Shown here one piece after another: positions 23,669-32,486 of a DNA stretch of 49,491 nucleotides (position 1 is its first letter; each line of letters begins with the position of its first letter). The DNA is taken from assembly GCF_000632495.1 (NCBI RefSeq), contig NZ_JFZT01000062.1:1-49491 (forward strand), read 5' to 3'. A program made the position numbers and the translations under genes. This DNA comes from Candidatus Acidianus copahuensis. GTDB taxonomy: Archaea > Thermoproteota > Thermoprotei_A > Sulfolobales > Sulfolobaceae. A model generated the notes under the pieces. That model searched no databases and was not told where the DNA came from. It saw only the letters and a list, made by a program, of their open reading frames with translations.

Positions 23669-24835
23669 ATGAGAATATTAGTTGTCGGTTCTGGAACTAT
23701 GGGACATGGAATAGCTGAAGTTATGGCAATAGCCGGTCATGAGGTAAAAGTAGTCGATATTTCATGGGATATACTTAATAGAGCAAAGGAAAAAATGAAT
23801 GAGTCTCTAAATAGACTTTACGAGAAAAAAGTAATTTCGGAGAGTCCAGAAGCTATTATGGCAAGAATCTCTATGTCAACAAGTTACGATGTCGCGTCCG
23901 ATATAGACTTTGGAATAGAAGCTGTTCCTGAAATATTTGAACTAAAAAAGAAAATATTTCAATATTTAGATGAGAAAGCGCCTAAAACAGCTATTTTGGC
24001 TACTAATACTAGCTCAATCCCTATATCTGAAATAGCTGAATTCACCAATAGGAAAGATAAGGTTATAGGAATGCACTTCTTTAACCCTCCTCCTTTAATG
24101 AAATTAGTTGAGGTAATTCCAAGTAAATACACGTCTGAGGAAACAATAAATGAAACAGTAGAATTAACAAAGAGAGTAGGGAAAGTACCAGTAAGGCTTA
24201 AAATAGAGGTCCCAGGATTTGTATCAAATAGAATATTTATAAGGCTTGTTCAAGAGGCATGCAGAGAAGTGGAAAGTGGCGAAGCTTCAATCCAAGACGT
24301 TGATAGCGCTGCTAGAAATAAGTTAAAACTGCCAATGGGTATTTTCGAATTATCTGACTATGTTGGTCTAGATGTTGTAGTAGACATATGGAAGGTAATA
24401 GTTAGTAGAGGAGGTACCGACGTAAAATGCAGTTCATTTGAAAAGAAGGTCTCCTCAAAAGAACTGGGAGTAAAGACTGGAAAAGGATTCTATTCATATC
24501 CAGGAGGCAGATACGTAAAAGTTCCATTGCCTGAAGATAGTAAGGCGGATCCAGCACGTATTATTTCTCTTGCGGTAAACGAGGGGGCTTGGCTAATTGA
24601 GAATAACATAGTTAACGCCGAAGAAATAGATACGGTTATGAAATTGGGATTCAACTTTCCAAAAGGATTAATGCAAATTGCAGACGAACTTGGAGTTGAC
24701 AGTATTGTTAAGAACTTAGAGGATATAGAGAAAAAAGGAGAAAAGGCATACTCTCCAGTAAAATTATTAAGAGAAATGATTAGCAGAGGAGAAACCGGTG
24801 TTAATGCAAAGAAAGGATTCTACAGATATACTTAA
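23669..24835 (+). CDS. 3-hydroxyacyl-CoA dehydrogenase (3-hydroxybutyryl-CoA type)
   Basis: The 388-residue protein oxidises a 3-hydroxyacyl-CoA with NAD+. The N-terminal Rossmann motif is VVGSGTMGHGIAEV. The catalytic region includes NTSSIPISEIA, GMHFFNPPPLMKLVEVIP and GFVSNRIF. Two C-terminal 3HCDH helical domains follow (about 185-280 and 300-388). In Sulfolobales a longer fusion protein joins this activity to crotonyl-CoA hydratase; no hydratase domain is present here, so this is the stand-alone form. It is divergent from the zinc alcohol dehydrogenase (69 bp between starts) and upstream of an acyl-CoA ligase, likely in one unit. Confidence 0.9.
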   Translation: MRILVVGSGTMGHGIAEVMAIAGHEVKVVDISWDILNRAKEKMNESLNRLYEKKVISESPEAIMARISMSTSYDVASDIDFGIEAVPEIFELKKKIFQYLDEKAPKTAILATNTSSIPISEIAEFTNRKDKVIGMHFFNPPPLMKLVEVIPSKYTSEETINETVELTKRVGKVPVRLKIEVPGFVSNRIFIRLVQEACREVESGEASIQDVDSAARNKLKLPMGIFELSDYVGLDVVVDIWKVIVSRGGTDVKCSSFEKKVSSKELGVKTGKGFYSYPGGRYVKVPLPEDSKADPARIISLAVNEGAWLIENNIVNAEEIDTVMKLGFNFPKGLMQIADELGVDSIVKNLEDIEKKGEKAYSPVKLLREMISRGETGVNAKKGFYRYT

Positions 24836-24865
24836 ATTATTTAAATAACATAAGTCTTGATTAGT

Positions 24866-26281
24866 ATGTCGGTTATAGATGCTTATAATTCCATTTATAG
24901 AGAACTCAAGCAAGAGGGTTACATATCTGAATATCCATTAGATCCCTCAGAGAAAATATGGAATAAGAGAATACTTACAATGAAGAGGGAAGAGCTCGAA
25001 AAGTTAAAGAGCTTTAGATTGAGAAGAATTGTTAAGTGGGCTTGGGAAAACGTAGAATTTTACAGAAAGTTCTGGAAATCTAAAGGGTTTGATCCTGATT
25101 CAATAAAGGAATGGAAAGATATAGTTAAAATACCAATTTTAAGAAAAGATGAGCTCAGAAAGGATTTACAGGCAAATCCTCCGTTCGGAAGTATAATGAC
25201 ACCAGATTTAGCTAGAAGAATAAGGTTTGTTGGAGCAACATCAGGATCTACAGGTCTTCCCACGTTTCAAGGTTGGGGGGCACTTGAGTTAGACTACTTT
25301 GAAGAGGCCCAGGCTAGATATCTCTGGACTTTCGCCGAAGTTAAACCAACGAAAGTTTATGCAAACTATCTTAATATGAGCGGTTTTTACAGTTGGGGTC
25401 CACCATTAGTTGAAACTGCAATGTGGAGATGCGGGGCTACCGCTATTGCAGGAGGGGGAGAGACGTACTTTAGTTGGAAAAGTAGACATAATCTAATTTT
25501 TAAGCTTTGGAAGGTTGACGTATTAGCTACTACACCTTGGTTACATAGGCTAATAGGAGAAGAGGCAAAAAGTGAAGGATGGGAAACTCCATTTAAGGTT
25601 CTCCTATTACATGGAGGAGCTGCAGCTGAAAATACAAAAAAGAAATTATTTCAAGTAAATCCTAACGCTAAGCTTGCAATAAGCGTATGGGGGACTACAG
25701 ATGGACATATGGCAGTTGAAGTACCGAATCTTCCAGGACAGCTTGTAATATGGGAAGATATGGAAATATTTGATGTAGTTGACCCAAAGACTGATGAGCC
25801 TTCAGCTGAAGGTGAAAGGGGAGAGCTAATTGCCACACTACTAAATCACTTTACTATGCCCCTCATAAGGTATAGTCTTGGTGACTTTGTCAAAAATGAG
25901 TTCTTAACAGATCCTGATCCAACATATGGCATAACTCACGCTAGATTTGCTGAACCTATACCGGGTAGAGTAGAGTGGATGTTCAAAGTAAAAGGTAAAC
26001 TCTTATTCCCAATATACGTTGAGGACGCAGTAAATGAAATACCAGATACAACTGGAATGTTTAACGTCTTCGTTTACGATAATGAGATGGATAAGTTAAA
26101 AATAAGGATAGAAACTAGAAGACGTGTAGATAACCAGTACGATAAGGATTCTAGGGAACTATTAGGTGGCAGACTTGGAATAAACAGCGACGATATAGAG
26201 ATAGAATGGGTTGAACCAGGTAAAACTATGTGGACTGGATATAAATTACAAGTATTCATTGATCAAAGAAAGAAGAAGTAA
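24866..26281 (+). CDS. AMP-forming acyl-CoA ligase, PaaK-like
   Basis: The 471-residue enzyme belongs to the acyl-adenylate-forming family, closer to phenylacetate-CoA ligase than to acetyl-CoA synthetase. It has the P-loop FVGATSGSTGLPT, the WGTTDGH acyl-binding motif and the hinge region RYSLGDFV. The ATG at 24866 is preferred to the TTG at 24857, which adds three residues. It is 30 bp from the 3-hydroxyacyl-CoA dehydrogenase. Together they suggest activation and oxidation of a hydroxy acid (for example 4-hydroxybutyrate), but phenylacetate or another aromatic acid is equally possible. Confidence 0.82.
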   Translation: MSVIDAYNSIYRELKQEGYISEYPLDPSEKIWNKRILTMKREELEKLKSFRLRRIVKWAWENVEFYRKFWKSKGFDPDSIKEWKDIVKIPILRKDELRKDLQANPPFGSIMTPDLARRIRFVGATSGSTGLPTFQGWGALELDYFEEAQARYLWTFAEVKPTKVYANYLNMSGFYSWGPPLVETAMWRCGATAIAGGGETYFSWKSRHNLIFKLWKVDVLATTPWLHRLIGEEAKSEGWETPFKVLLLHGGAAAENTKKKLFQVNPNAKLAISVWGTTDGHMAVEVPNLPGQLVIWEDMEIFDVVDPKTDEPSAEGERGELIATLLNHFTMPLIRYSLGDFVKNEFLTDPDPTYGITHARFAEPIPGRVEWMFKVKGKLLFPIYVEDAVNEIPDTTGMFNVFVYDNEMDKLKIRIETRRRVDNQYDKDSRELLGGRLGINSDDIEIEWVEPGKTMWTGYKLQVFIDQRKKK

Positions 26282-26352
26282 AACATTTTTAATATAATAT
26301 TACTGCAGTCCTTATAGGAAAGGATATTAAATTTAAAGTTTAATTTCCTTTT

Positions 26353-27687
26353 GTGGTAACTTTAAGGTACTTTAAGGGACTTTTAGTATCAGATCATTAT
26401 GCACCTGGACTATCTTGGAGGGATGAAACTAGAGGATATACTGGCCTAGCATACAAATATGAAGAAGTGTTAAATTACTTCCGAGAAGAAGGGATTGAAA
26501 TCAAGGACGAGGTTATAGATCCTATTCCCTTTCCTATAATTAGAGATAAACTGGAACTAAGAGATTATCAAATGAAAGCGCTTAGGTCTTGGTTTAAGAA
26601 GGGTAAAAAAGGGGTTATAGTACTCCCTACTGGTTCTGGAAAAACTGCAGTGGGGATTAAGGCTATCTCCTCACTTAAGGTATCCTCTCTTATAGTTGTT
26701 CCTACAATTGATCTTTTAGATCAATGGTCTCAGAAAGTGGAGGATTTTCTTGGTTTCCTTCCAGGAAAAGTTGGAGGAGGTTATAATGAAGTTGATGCAA
26801 TAACGATTATAACTTACGATTCTGCGTACGCTAGAATAGAAGAAATAGGCAATAAATTTCCGTTAGTAATTTTTGATGAAGTGCATCATCTTCCCTCAGA
26901 AGGATATACGAACATAGCAGAGATGTTAGCTTCGCCGTATAGATTAGGTCTCACAGCCACTCCAGAAAGGCCAGATGGAAGACATACCGTCCTTCCAAGA
27001 TTAGTCGGACCCATTATATATAGAGTTTCTCCCTCAGATTTATCTGGAAAATACTTAGCCGAATTCGAGATGAAAAGGGTTTACGTCGAACTAGCTGAGG
27101 ATGAACGAAAACAGTATGAGGAACTTAGAAGTAAACTGAATACATTTCTGAAAAAGAATAAAATAAGTCTGAATAACCTTTATGCATTTCATAGACTCCT
27201 AAGAATGGCAAGTAAAAATAGGGAAGCTAGAGAGGCACTTTTAGCGTGGCATAATGCCTTAAGAATAGCTGTAAATTCCAAATCAAAGATTGAAAAATTG
27301 AGAGAAATACTTGCAGAAAATAGAAATGACAAAATAATTATCTTCACAAGGGACGTAGATATGGCCTATTCTATATCAATGGAATTTTTAATTCCAGCAG
27401 TAACGTATAAGACCGATAAGGATGAAAGATCTGAAATATTAAGAAAATTTAAGGAAGGTAAATACAAAGTGATTGTAGCTTCAAGCGTGTTAGATGAAGG
27501 CGTCGACGTTCCTGATGCAAGTATAGCTGTAGTTTTAGGAGGTTATGGCACTTCTAGGCAATTACTTCAAAGGCTAGGAAGAGTGCTAAGGAAAAACGGG
27601 GATAAGAGAGCGCAGATGATAGAGATTGTAACTAAGCGTACTTCCGACTATAATTTGAGTAGGAGGAGACATAATGCTTCCATCTGA
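26353..27687 (+). CDS. xpb: XPB/Rad25-like DNA helicase
   Basis: The 444-residue SF2 helicase is the archaeal XPB of nucleotide-excision repair. It has the Q-like motif LRDYQMKALRSWF, Walker A VLPTGSGKTAVG, the DEVH box VIFDEVHHLPSEG, LTATPER, and motif VI LLQRLGRVLRKNGD. The start is GTG, ahead of VTLRYFKGLLVSD. It overlaps the downstream bax1 by 14 bp, and the two form the known XPB-Bax1 helicase-nuclease complex. Confidence 0.94.
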   Translation: MVTLRYFKGLLVSDHYAPGLSWRDETRGYTGLAYKYEEVLNYFREEGIEIKDEVIDPIPFPIIRDKLELRDYQMKALRSWFKKGKKGVIVLPTGSGKTAVGIKAISSLKVSSLIVVPTIDLLDQWSQKVEDFLGFLPGKVGGGYNEVDAITIITYDSAYARIEEIGNKFPLVIFDEVHHLPSEGYTNIAEMLASPYRLGLTATPERPDGRHTVLPRLVGPIIYRVSPSDLSGKYLAEFEMKRVYVELAEDERKQYEELRSKLNTFLKKNKISLNNLYAFHRLLRMASKNREAREALLAWHNALRIAVNSKSKIEKLREILAENRNDKIIIFTRDVDMAYSISMEFLIPAVTYKTDKDERSEILRKFKEGKYKVIVASSVLDEGVDVPDASIAVVLGGYGTSRQLLQRLGRVLRKNGDKRAQMIEIVTKRTSDYNLSRRRHNASI

Positions 27688-29119
27688 TCTTGCTAGGTTT
27701 AAGATCTATGGTGATGAAGTATCGCCCATCTTTGCTGACGAAAAAGATTTAGAACTAGCTAAGTCAATCATCTCCATTTTTAAACCAGGGAAAAAGGTTG
27801 GCGATGTTAGAGAAGAAATTAAAGTTCTTGAAGATGTATACAAATTATCTCCCTTAAGAGTTAAACTCATCAGAGGATTGTATAGAGTTTTCCTGAGAGA
27901 AGCCAAACTCTCAGAGGATTCACCAATAGACCCTCGAATAATTAGAAGAGAACTCTACTCCATTGGCCCTGTCATTACCCACGAGGATAGACAGAAGGTA
28001 ATTAAGGAAGTTTCATCTAGATTAAACGTAAACGTAGAGAAGTACATGTTTTCCGATTTAGAAGACGAAAAAATAATAAAAGAGTTACCAACTATTACCC
28101 CAGATGACCTAATTAAGGCCTATAATTTATCCCTCCTTCAAACTATGTTATTTAAGGCTTACAAAGTTGAGGTAGAAATGGAAGGAAATTGGAAGGAAGT
28201 AGCAAGGAGAATAAAATGGCTAGGTCTAATGTACTTTGCCTACTCTAATCCTGTTAGAATTGAGATTTTAGGTCCTGCTACCCTTATTAAAATGACAGAG
28301 AAGTATGGGAGAAATATGGCCTTGATTTTACCCTATGTAGTATCCTCAAAAAAGTGGAGAATTTCGGCTGAGATCGTTCTGGGTAAAAAAAAGAAAAGGC
28401 TATATAAGATGGAAATAAAGGACTTCCCCTTAATTTTATCAAAGCACTTTAATGAAGAGAAATTCGATAGTACAGTTGAAGAGAAATTCTATGAGGACTT
28501 CTTAAAGAACATTAAAGGGTGGAAGATAATTAGAGAACCTGAGGCTATTGTCGTTGGCGATAGGCTTTTCATTCCAGATTTTGTTATCGAAAAAGATCCA
28601 TTTAAGATATATGTAGAGATCGTCGGATTCTGGACTAAGGGGTATATAAGGGAAAAAATAGATAAACTAAGAGGCCTTAAGTCTAGCGAGATTTTAATCC
28701 TACTTAATGAAGAGCTAGCTAAAGAAGATTTTCCAGAAAGTAATATCATAAAGTACAAGGGAAAAGTAAACATTGCGCTAGTATATAGCTGGCTTAAAAG
28801 GTATGAGGAAACACATTCTAACTTTAACTTTGATTATTCTCTAAGTGGTGATATAGTTTCGCTGGTCGATATAGCTAAAAAGCTAGGAATAAATCAAGAA
28901 ATATTAAGAAAGAACTTGAAGCAAGTTAAAGGTTATGTATTACTTAACAACTACTATATCAAAGAAGAACTTTTTAACAAGCTTTCAAAGATGGATTTTT
29001 CCGGAATGAGATTGAGCGAGATAACTAAAGTTTATGGAGACTATATAATAGAAGTTTTAGAAAGGTTAGGATATAAATTTAAGTGGGATTCGGTAATTGA
29101 TGCACGAGTGATAAGATGA
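27674..29119 (+). CDS. bax1: Bax1 nuclease, partner of XPB
   Basis: The 481-residue protein belongs to the DUF790 family. Bax1 is a structure-specific endonuclease that binds XPB. The C-terminal half has a PD-(D/E)xK-like pattern: EEKFYEDFL, then IREPEAIVVGDRLFIPDFVIEKDPFKIYVEIVGFW. D (FIPDF) and E (YVEIV) are plausible metal ligands. The start lies inside the end of xpb (14-bp overlap), and the stop overlaps the HAD gene start by 4 bp, so the three genes are translationally coupled. Confidence 0.92.
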   Translation: MLPSDLARFKIYGDEVSPIFADEKDLELAKSIISIFKPGKKVGDVREEIKVLEDVYKLSPLRVKLIRGLYRVFLREAKLSEDSPIDPRIIRRELYSIGPVITHEDRQKVIKEVSSRLNVNVEKYMFSDLEDEKIIKELPTITPDDLIKAYNLSLLQTMLFKAYKVEVEMEGNWKEVARRIKWLGLMYFAYSNPVRIEILGPATLIKMTEKYGRNMALILPYVVSSKKWRISAEIVLGKKKKRLYKMEIKDFPLILSKHFNEEKFDSTVEEKFYEDFLKNIKGWKIIREPEAIVVGDRLFIPDFVIEKDPFKIYVEIVGFWTKGYIREKIDKLRGLKSSEILILLNEELAKEDFPESNIIKYKGKVNIALVYSWLKRYEETHSNFNFDYSLSGDIVSLVDIAKKLGINQEILRKNLKQVKGYVLLNNYYIKEELFNKLSKMDFSGMRLSEITKVYGDYIIEVLERLGYKFKWDSVIDARVIR

Positions 29120-29736
29120 ATGCTGTTATTCTTGATCTTGATGGGACTTTAGTCGAGACAGCACATGTTCATAAAATTGCCTGGGAGATCTCTCTAAAAG
29201 AGATGGGAATAAACATACCAGATAACTTAGATTCATTAATGGGAATGAGAACGATAGAGATTGCCAAGTTAATAGGCGGAGAAAAATGGAAGGAATTATT
29301 TGACAGAAAGAATAGGAACTACGAGGAGTTATTTTTCCAGCTAGCAAAGCCTACTCCATGCTCGAACGAGTTGATAAACAATCTGACATCAAAAGGAGTG
29401 AAGATTGCTGTAGTTACTTCATCCCTAATGAAATCTGCCCAACTTTCGTTTAAGCTATTAAATTTCTATCCAGAAGTTCTTGTTACAGGTGATCAGGTCA
29501 ATAAGGGAAAACCTGATCCTGAACCTATAATAAAAGCGCTTAATATCATGATGGTCACACCAGAACATACGATAGGAATCGGAGATACTTTACAGGATAT
29601 AATTGCGTACACAAAAGCAGGATTAAAAGAAAAGTATCTAATAAAAAATAATAACTTAAAAATTAAAATAGATGAAGTAGGGAAATATGGAGGAAGAGTT
29701 ATAGATACTCTTTGTGATCTAATATCAAGAATTTAA
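29116..29736 (+). CDS. HAD-superfamily hydrolase (phosphatase-like)
   Basis: The 206-residue protein has HAD motif I DLDGTLVET, motif II VVTSS, a motif III Lys (NKGKPDPEP) and motif IV GIGDTLQD. The motif spacing and the helical cap (about 15-85) fit subclass I phosphatases such as phosphoglycolate phosphatase or beta-phosphoglucomutase. The substrate is not clear. The ATGA overlap with bax1 couples it to the XPB-Bax1 operon, though a DNA-repair role is not implied by the sequence. The 3' end overlaps the convergent radical SAM gene by 12 bp. Confidence 0.9.
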   Translation: MNAVILDLDGTLVETAHVHKIAWEISLKEMGINIPDNLDSLMGMRTIEIAKLIGGEKWKELFDRKNRNYEELFFQLAKPTPCSNELINNLTSKGVKIAVVTSSLMKSAQLSFKLLNFYPEVLVTGDQVNKGKPDPEPIIKALNIMMVTPEHTIGIGDTLQDIIAYTKAGLKEKYLIKNNNLKIKIDEVGKYGGRVIDTLCDLISRI

Positions 29737-31314
29737 CGGTCTTATAGATAACCTAATGAGCCAGTAAATTGACTTTATTACTCCAGAAGCATTGTTAAGG
29801 TTCACCTCTTGTAAATCTTTAGAATATTCACCTTTTGTCTTCTTAAGCTCAGTAAAGAAGAATTCTATGCTAGAGAATATTTTATCTATCATTTTTTGTA
29901 CAATATATCGAACAAATCTGTTGTGCATGGCAGATGTTATAACTGGTATTAATTCTCTAGTAATTTGGAGATCGTACTTCCAAGAGATATAAAGCAGATC
30001 CCAATAGTTAGAAGGAAGACTTTTAGGTGTTGGATAAGCGTTTTTTGAGATATAAGTTGTTGATATTGGGATCACTGGAAGAGGGAAAATCCAAGCTGTA
30101 AATTTATGGTCTATTATAGACTGAACCAGATCTATGCTTTTCTCTACATCGTCTTCCGTCTCCTCTGGATAGCCAATCGTCATAGTATAACAAGGATAGA
30201 TAAAGTTCTCATTCATAATTGCCGTTGCATCAATTATAATATTCTTCCATTCCCTTACTGTCCATGGGAACGCCTTAGCTGTCATATATTTTTCCAAGAT
30301 CCTAAGACTACCACTTTCAAGGCCTACTACAGGAGCTGCTGCCCTATCTGTATCATAATGAGATATTTCTGATATAGATCTAACGGTTTTAGGGCTTTCT
30401 CTAACCGCCGGCGCAGATATGTGAGGAAACCATATCCCATCTACTCCCATGTTCATAACTTCAGTAAAGAGCTTGACGATCGCGTCATGATTTGGCTTAA
30501 GCTTTGACGAGCCATAAAGCATCACATCATCGGTTATAAATTCAACTCTATTTCTTCCAGATCTTAGATTTACTTCAACCTCTCTCTTTATTACGTCCAA
30601 AGGTATTGACCTAAAGGTCTCTGGAGTTATAGAGCAGAACTTGCATCCTCTAGGGCATCCTCTAGTTATCTGAACTTCTCCTAATCTTGCCGGATTAACT
30701 ATTGGCGGAATTTCCTCAAGTTTAGAATTCCTTCCCCTAAAGATGGCGGGTAATTCACTCTCTCCGTTAACTATTCTCTTTACTAATTCTGGAAAATCCA
30801 CTTCAGCTTCTCCTATAAAAACTGTATCTACCCATTTAGGTTTCTTCAAACTCAATTCCCAAGCTCCAGGACCACCTGCTATCACCTTAAAATGATATTT
30901 ATCTTTATATAGTTCTAGCTTTTCGCCAAACTCCTCAAAGAACTTGGCCGTCCAAGTAGGTCCTCCGCCAAATAGAAAGGATAGTTTTGCGCTTACAGGA
31001 TTAAGTCCAAACGGATCGTGTGCTGTGATACCAATAATTTTGGTCTTATCAATAAATTTATCAATTTTTTCTGGAGGTACAACTGCAACTTTAAATCCTG
31101 AATTTACTAGGACTGCCTCAATTTTTCTTAGGGCATATGGAGCAATTAATGCTTTACCATCCTTATCCGTCTTAACTTGAGGTGTGAAAAACTTGTCCAT
31201 AAATAGCCTAGGAACAATCCTAGATGGCATACATGCAACATATCCTAGGACGCTAGTTCCACCATAGTCTGTAAACGATCCTCTATCTGAGGATAAAATA
31301 ACGTCATAAGACAT
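29725..31314 (-). CDS. Radical SAM enzyme with cobalamin-binding-like N-terminal domain
   Basis: The 529-residue protein has an N-terminal Rossmann-like region (about 1-190) like the B12-binding domain of class B radical SAM proteins. It then has the cluster motif CPRGCKFCSI and a TIM-barrel-like domain with TIGYPEETEDD. The substrate is unknown. Members of this broad group include B12-dependent methyltransferases and lipid-modifying enzymes (GDGT ring synthases, tetraether synthase) in Sulfolobales. I cannot tell from sequence whether this is one of those. It is the only gene on its strand here and is convergent with the HAD gene. Confidence 0.85.
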   Translation of the reverse strand: MSYDVILSSDRGSFTDYGGTSVLGYVACMPSRIVPRLFMDKFFTPQVKTDKDGKALIAPYALRKIEAVLVNSGFKVAVVPPEKIDKFIDKTKIIGITAHDPFGLNPVSAKLSFLFGGGPTWTAKFFEEFGEKLELYKDKYHFKVIAGGPGAWELSLKKPKWVDTVFIGEAEVDFPELVKRIVNGESELPAIFRGRNSKLEEIPPIVNPARLGEVQITRGCPRGCKFCSITPETFRSIPLDVIKREVEVNLRSGRNRVEFITDDVMLYGSSKLKPNHDAIVKLFTEVMNMGVDGIWFPHISAPAVRESPKTVRSISEISHYDTDRAAAPVVGLESGSLRILEKYMTAKAFPWTVREWKNIIIDATAIMNENFIYPCYTMTIGYPEETEDDVEKSIDLVQSIIDHKFTAWIFPLPVIPISTTYISKNAYPTPKSLPSNYWDLLYISWKYDLQITRELIPVITSAMHNRFVRYIVQKMIDKIFSSIEFFFTELKKTKGEYSKDLQEVNLNNASGVIKSIYWLIRLSIRPLNS

Positions 31315-31979
31315 TATAATGTATTTAGATATATCTTTTTTAAAACTTTCTTTTAAAAGCGTTTTATTGTTATCTCTACGGAATTAGGAGATAAAAGACC
31401 AACCGTAAAGTGGAGATGGATGACCCTTTAGAAAATATATAAAACTAAACAGTCATAACGTCTTTTAGTAATATAGAGAAAAGTTTCAATTAGCTCAATT
31501 AAGTGATATAATATTAATAAAAGAGGAAATTAAGGCCTATGATCTCTGAGACTTAAACTCATACGCTAGATTTAATGAATAATCTCAAAAGGTAGACCTC
31601 CGTTGTAATGAAAGGATTGACTATAAAATATGAAGTATATAAGCCTTAGCTGGGAGTTCAAGCATTTCACGTACTTATCATTTTCTTTCAGATAGTTTTT
31701 GAATACTTAATCTACTTTTAATCTTATATTAGAATACAATAGAAATTATAAAATAAAAAAGCTAAAATCATAATATCTTTGACAATCATCAGATAATAAT
31801 TTATAAAGATTAAATAACTGTTTTTATCTCTTCTTAATTAAAAATTATCAGTAATGAACATTTATCTTTACATAATAATAAAACAAAAAAGAGGTTATAT
31901 AGTCCTTGAAAACACCTTTATTTCAGGGAAAAGCATAGTATGTAATACTTATTTAAGTTGTAATCCCTAATATATATTA
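31315..31979. other. 665-bp AT-rich intergenic region
   Basis: This is the longest gap in the window. It contains the divergent promoters of the radical SAM gene and of the 168-residue gene (a TATA-like ttatttaa near 31950). No open frame of useful length is visible. Some short stretches (31590-31690) look more GC-rich and could be decayed IS sequence, but I found no readable protein. Confidence 0.5.
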
Positions 31980-32486
31980 ATGGGAGCGGATAAACGAGAA
32001 CTAATTAAGTCGTTAACTGAGGCAAAAGAATTAATATTAGATGGATATTTAAAACAAGGTATAGATTTAATTGAAAAGACAGTCACATCAGACAATATAA
32101 AGGAATCTAATTGGGTTATTTGTAATATTATAGATGCAGTACCGTGTCAGAATCTAGTTACAGTTCTAGATAATATTGGAAAAATGTTTGATATTTCAGT
32201 TTGTGGTAATGTAAAAAGAGTAATATCCTGCTACTCTAAGGTCAATAAATATAACGAATTAGTCGATATAGCTATAGATTCGATAGTCCAAAAAAGAAAG
32301 GTAGAACAATTAGATAAGGTTTTACAAGAACTTGGAAATAACGGCATGATATATTATAAGCTAGCTCTAGCATATGAAAAACTCAATTATTCTAAAAAAG
32401 CTCAAGAATTAAAGAAAAAAGCATGTGAAAATGGAATAGCAGAAGCCTGTCAAAATATAAACCAAGTATTCAGTAGTTTTTCATGA
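31980..32486 (+). CDS. Uncharacterised helical protein coupled to pyruvate kinase
   Basis: I do not recognise this 168-residue, almost entirely helical protein. Pattern: KELILDGYLKQGIDLIEKTV, then a Cys-containing middle (NWVICNIIDAVPCQ, CGNVKRVISCYSK) and a C-terminal TPR- or SEL1-like helix pair (IYYKLALAYEKLNYSKKAQELKKKACENGIAEAC). It contains several Cys residues (about six). Its stop overlaps the ATG of pyruvate kinase by 4 bp, so the two are translated together. The overlap suggests a regulatory or assembly partner role. Confidence 0.75.
   Translation: MGADKRELIKSLTEAKELILDGYLKQGIDLIEKTVTSDNIKESNWVICNIIDAVPCQNLVTVLDNIGKMFDISVCGNVKRVISCYSKVNKYNELVDIAIDSIVQKRKVEQLDKVLQELGNNGMIYYKLALAYEKLNYSKKAQELKKKACENGIAEACQNINQVFSSFS

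Noticed and set aside
31500..31700. Possible protein remnant in the 31315-31979 gap
   Set aside because: Readings such as DYSLNLAYEFKSQRS contain too many stops on either side and no family is recognisable; chance reading is the simpler view.
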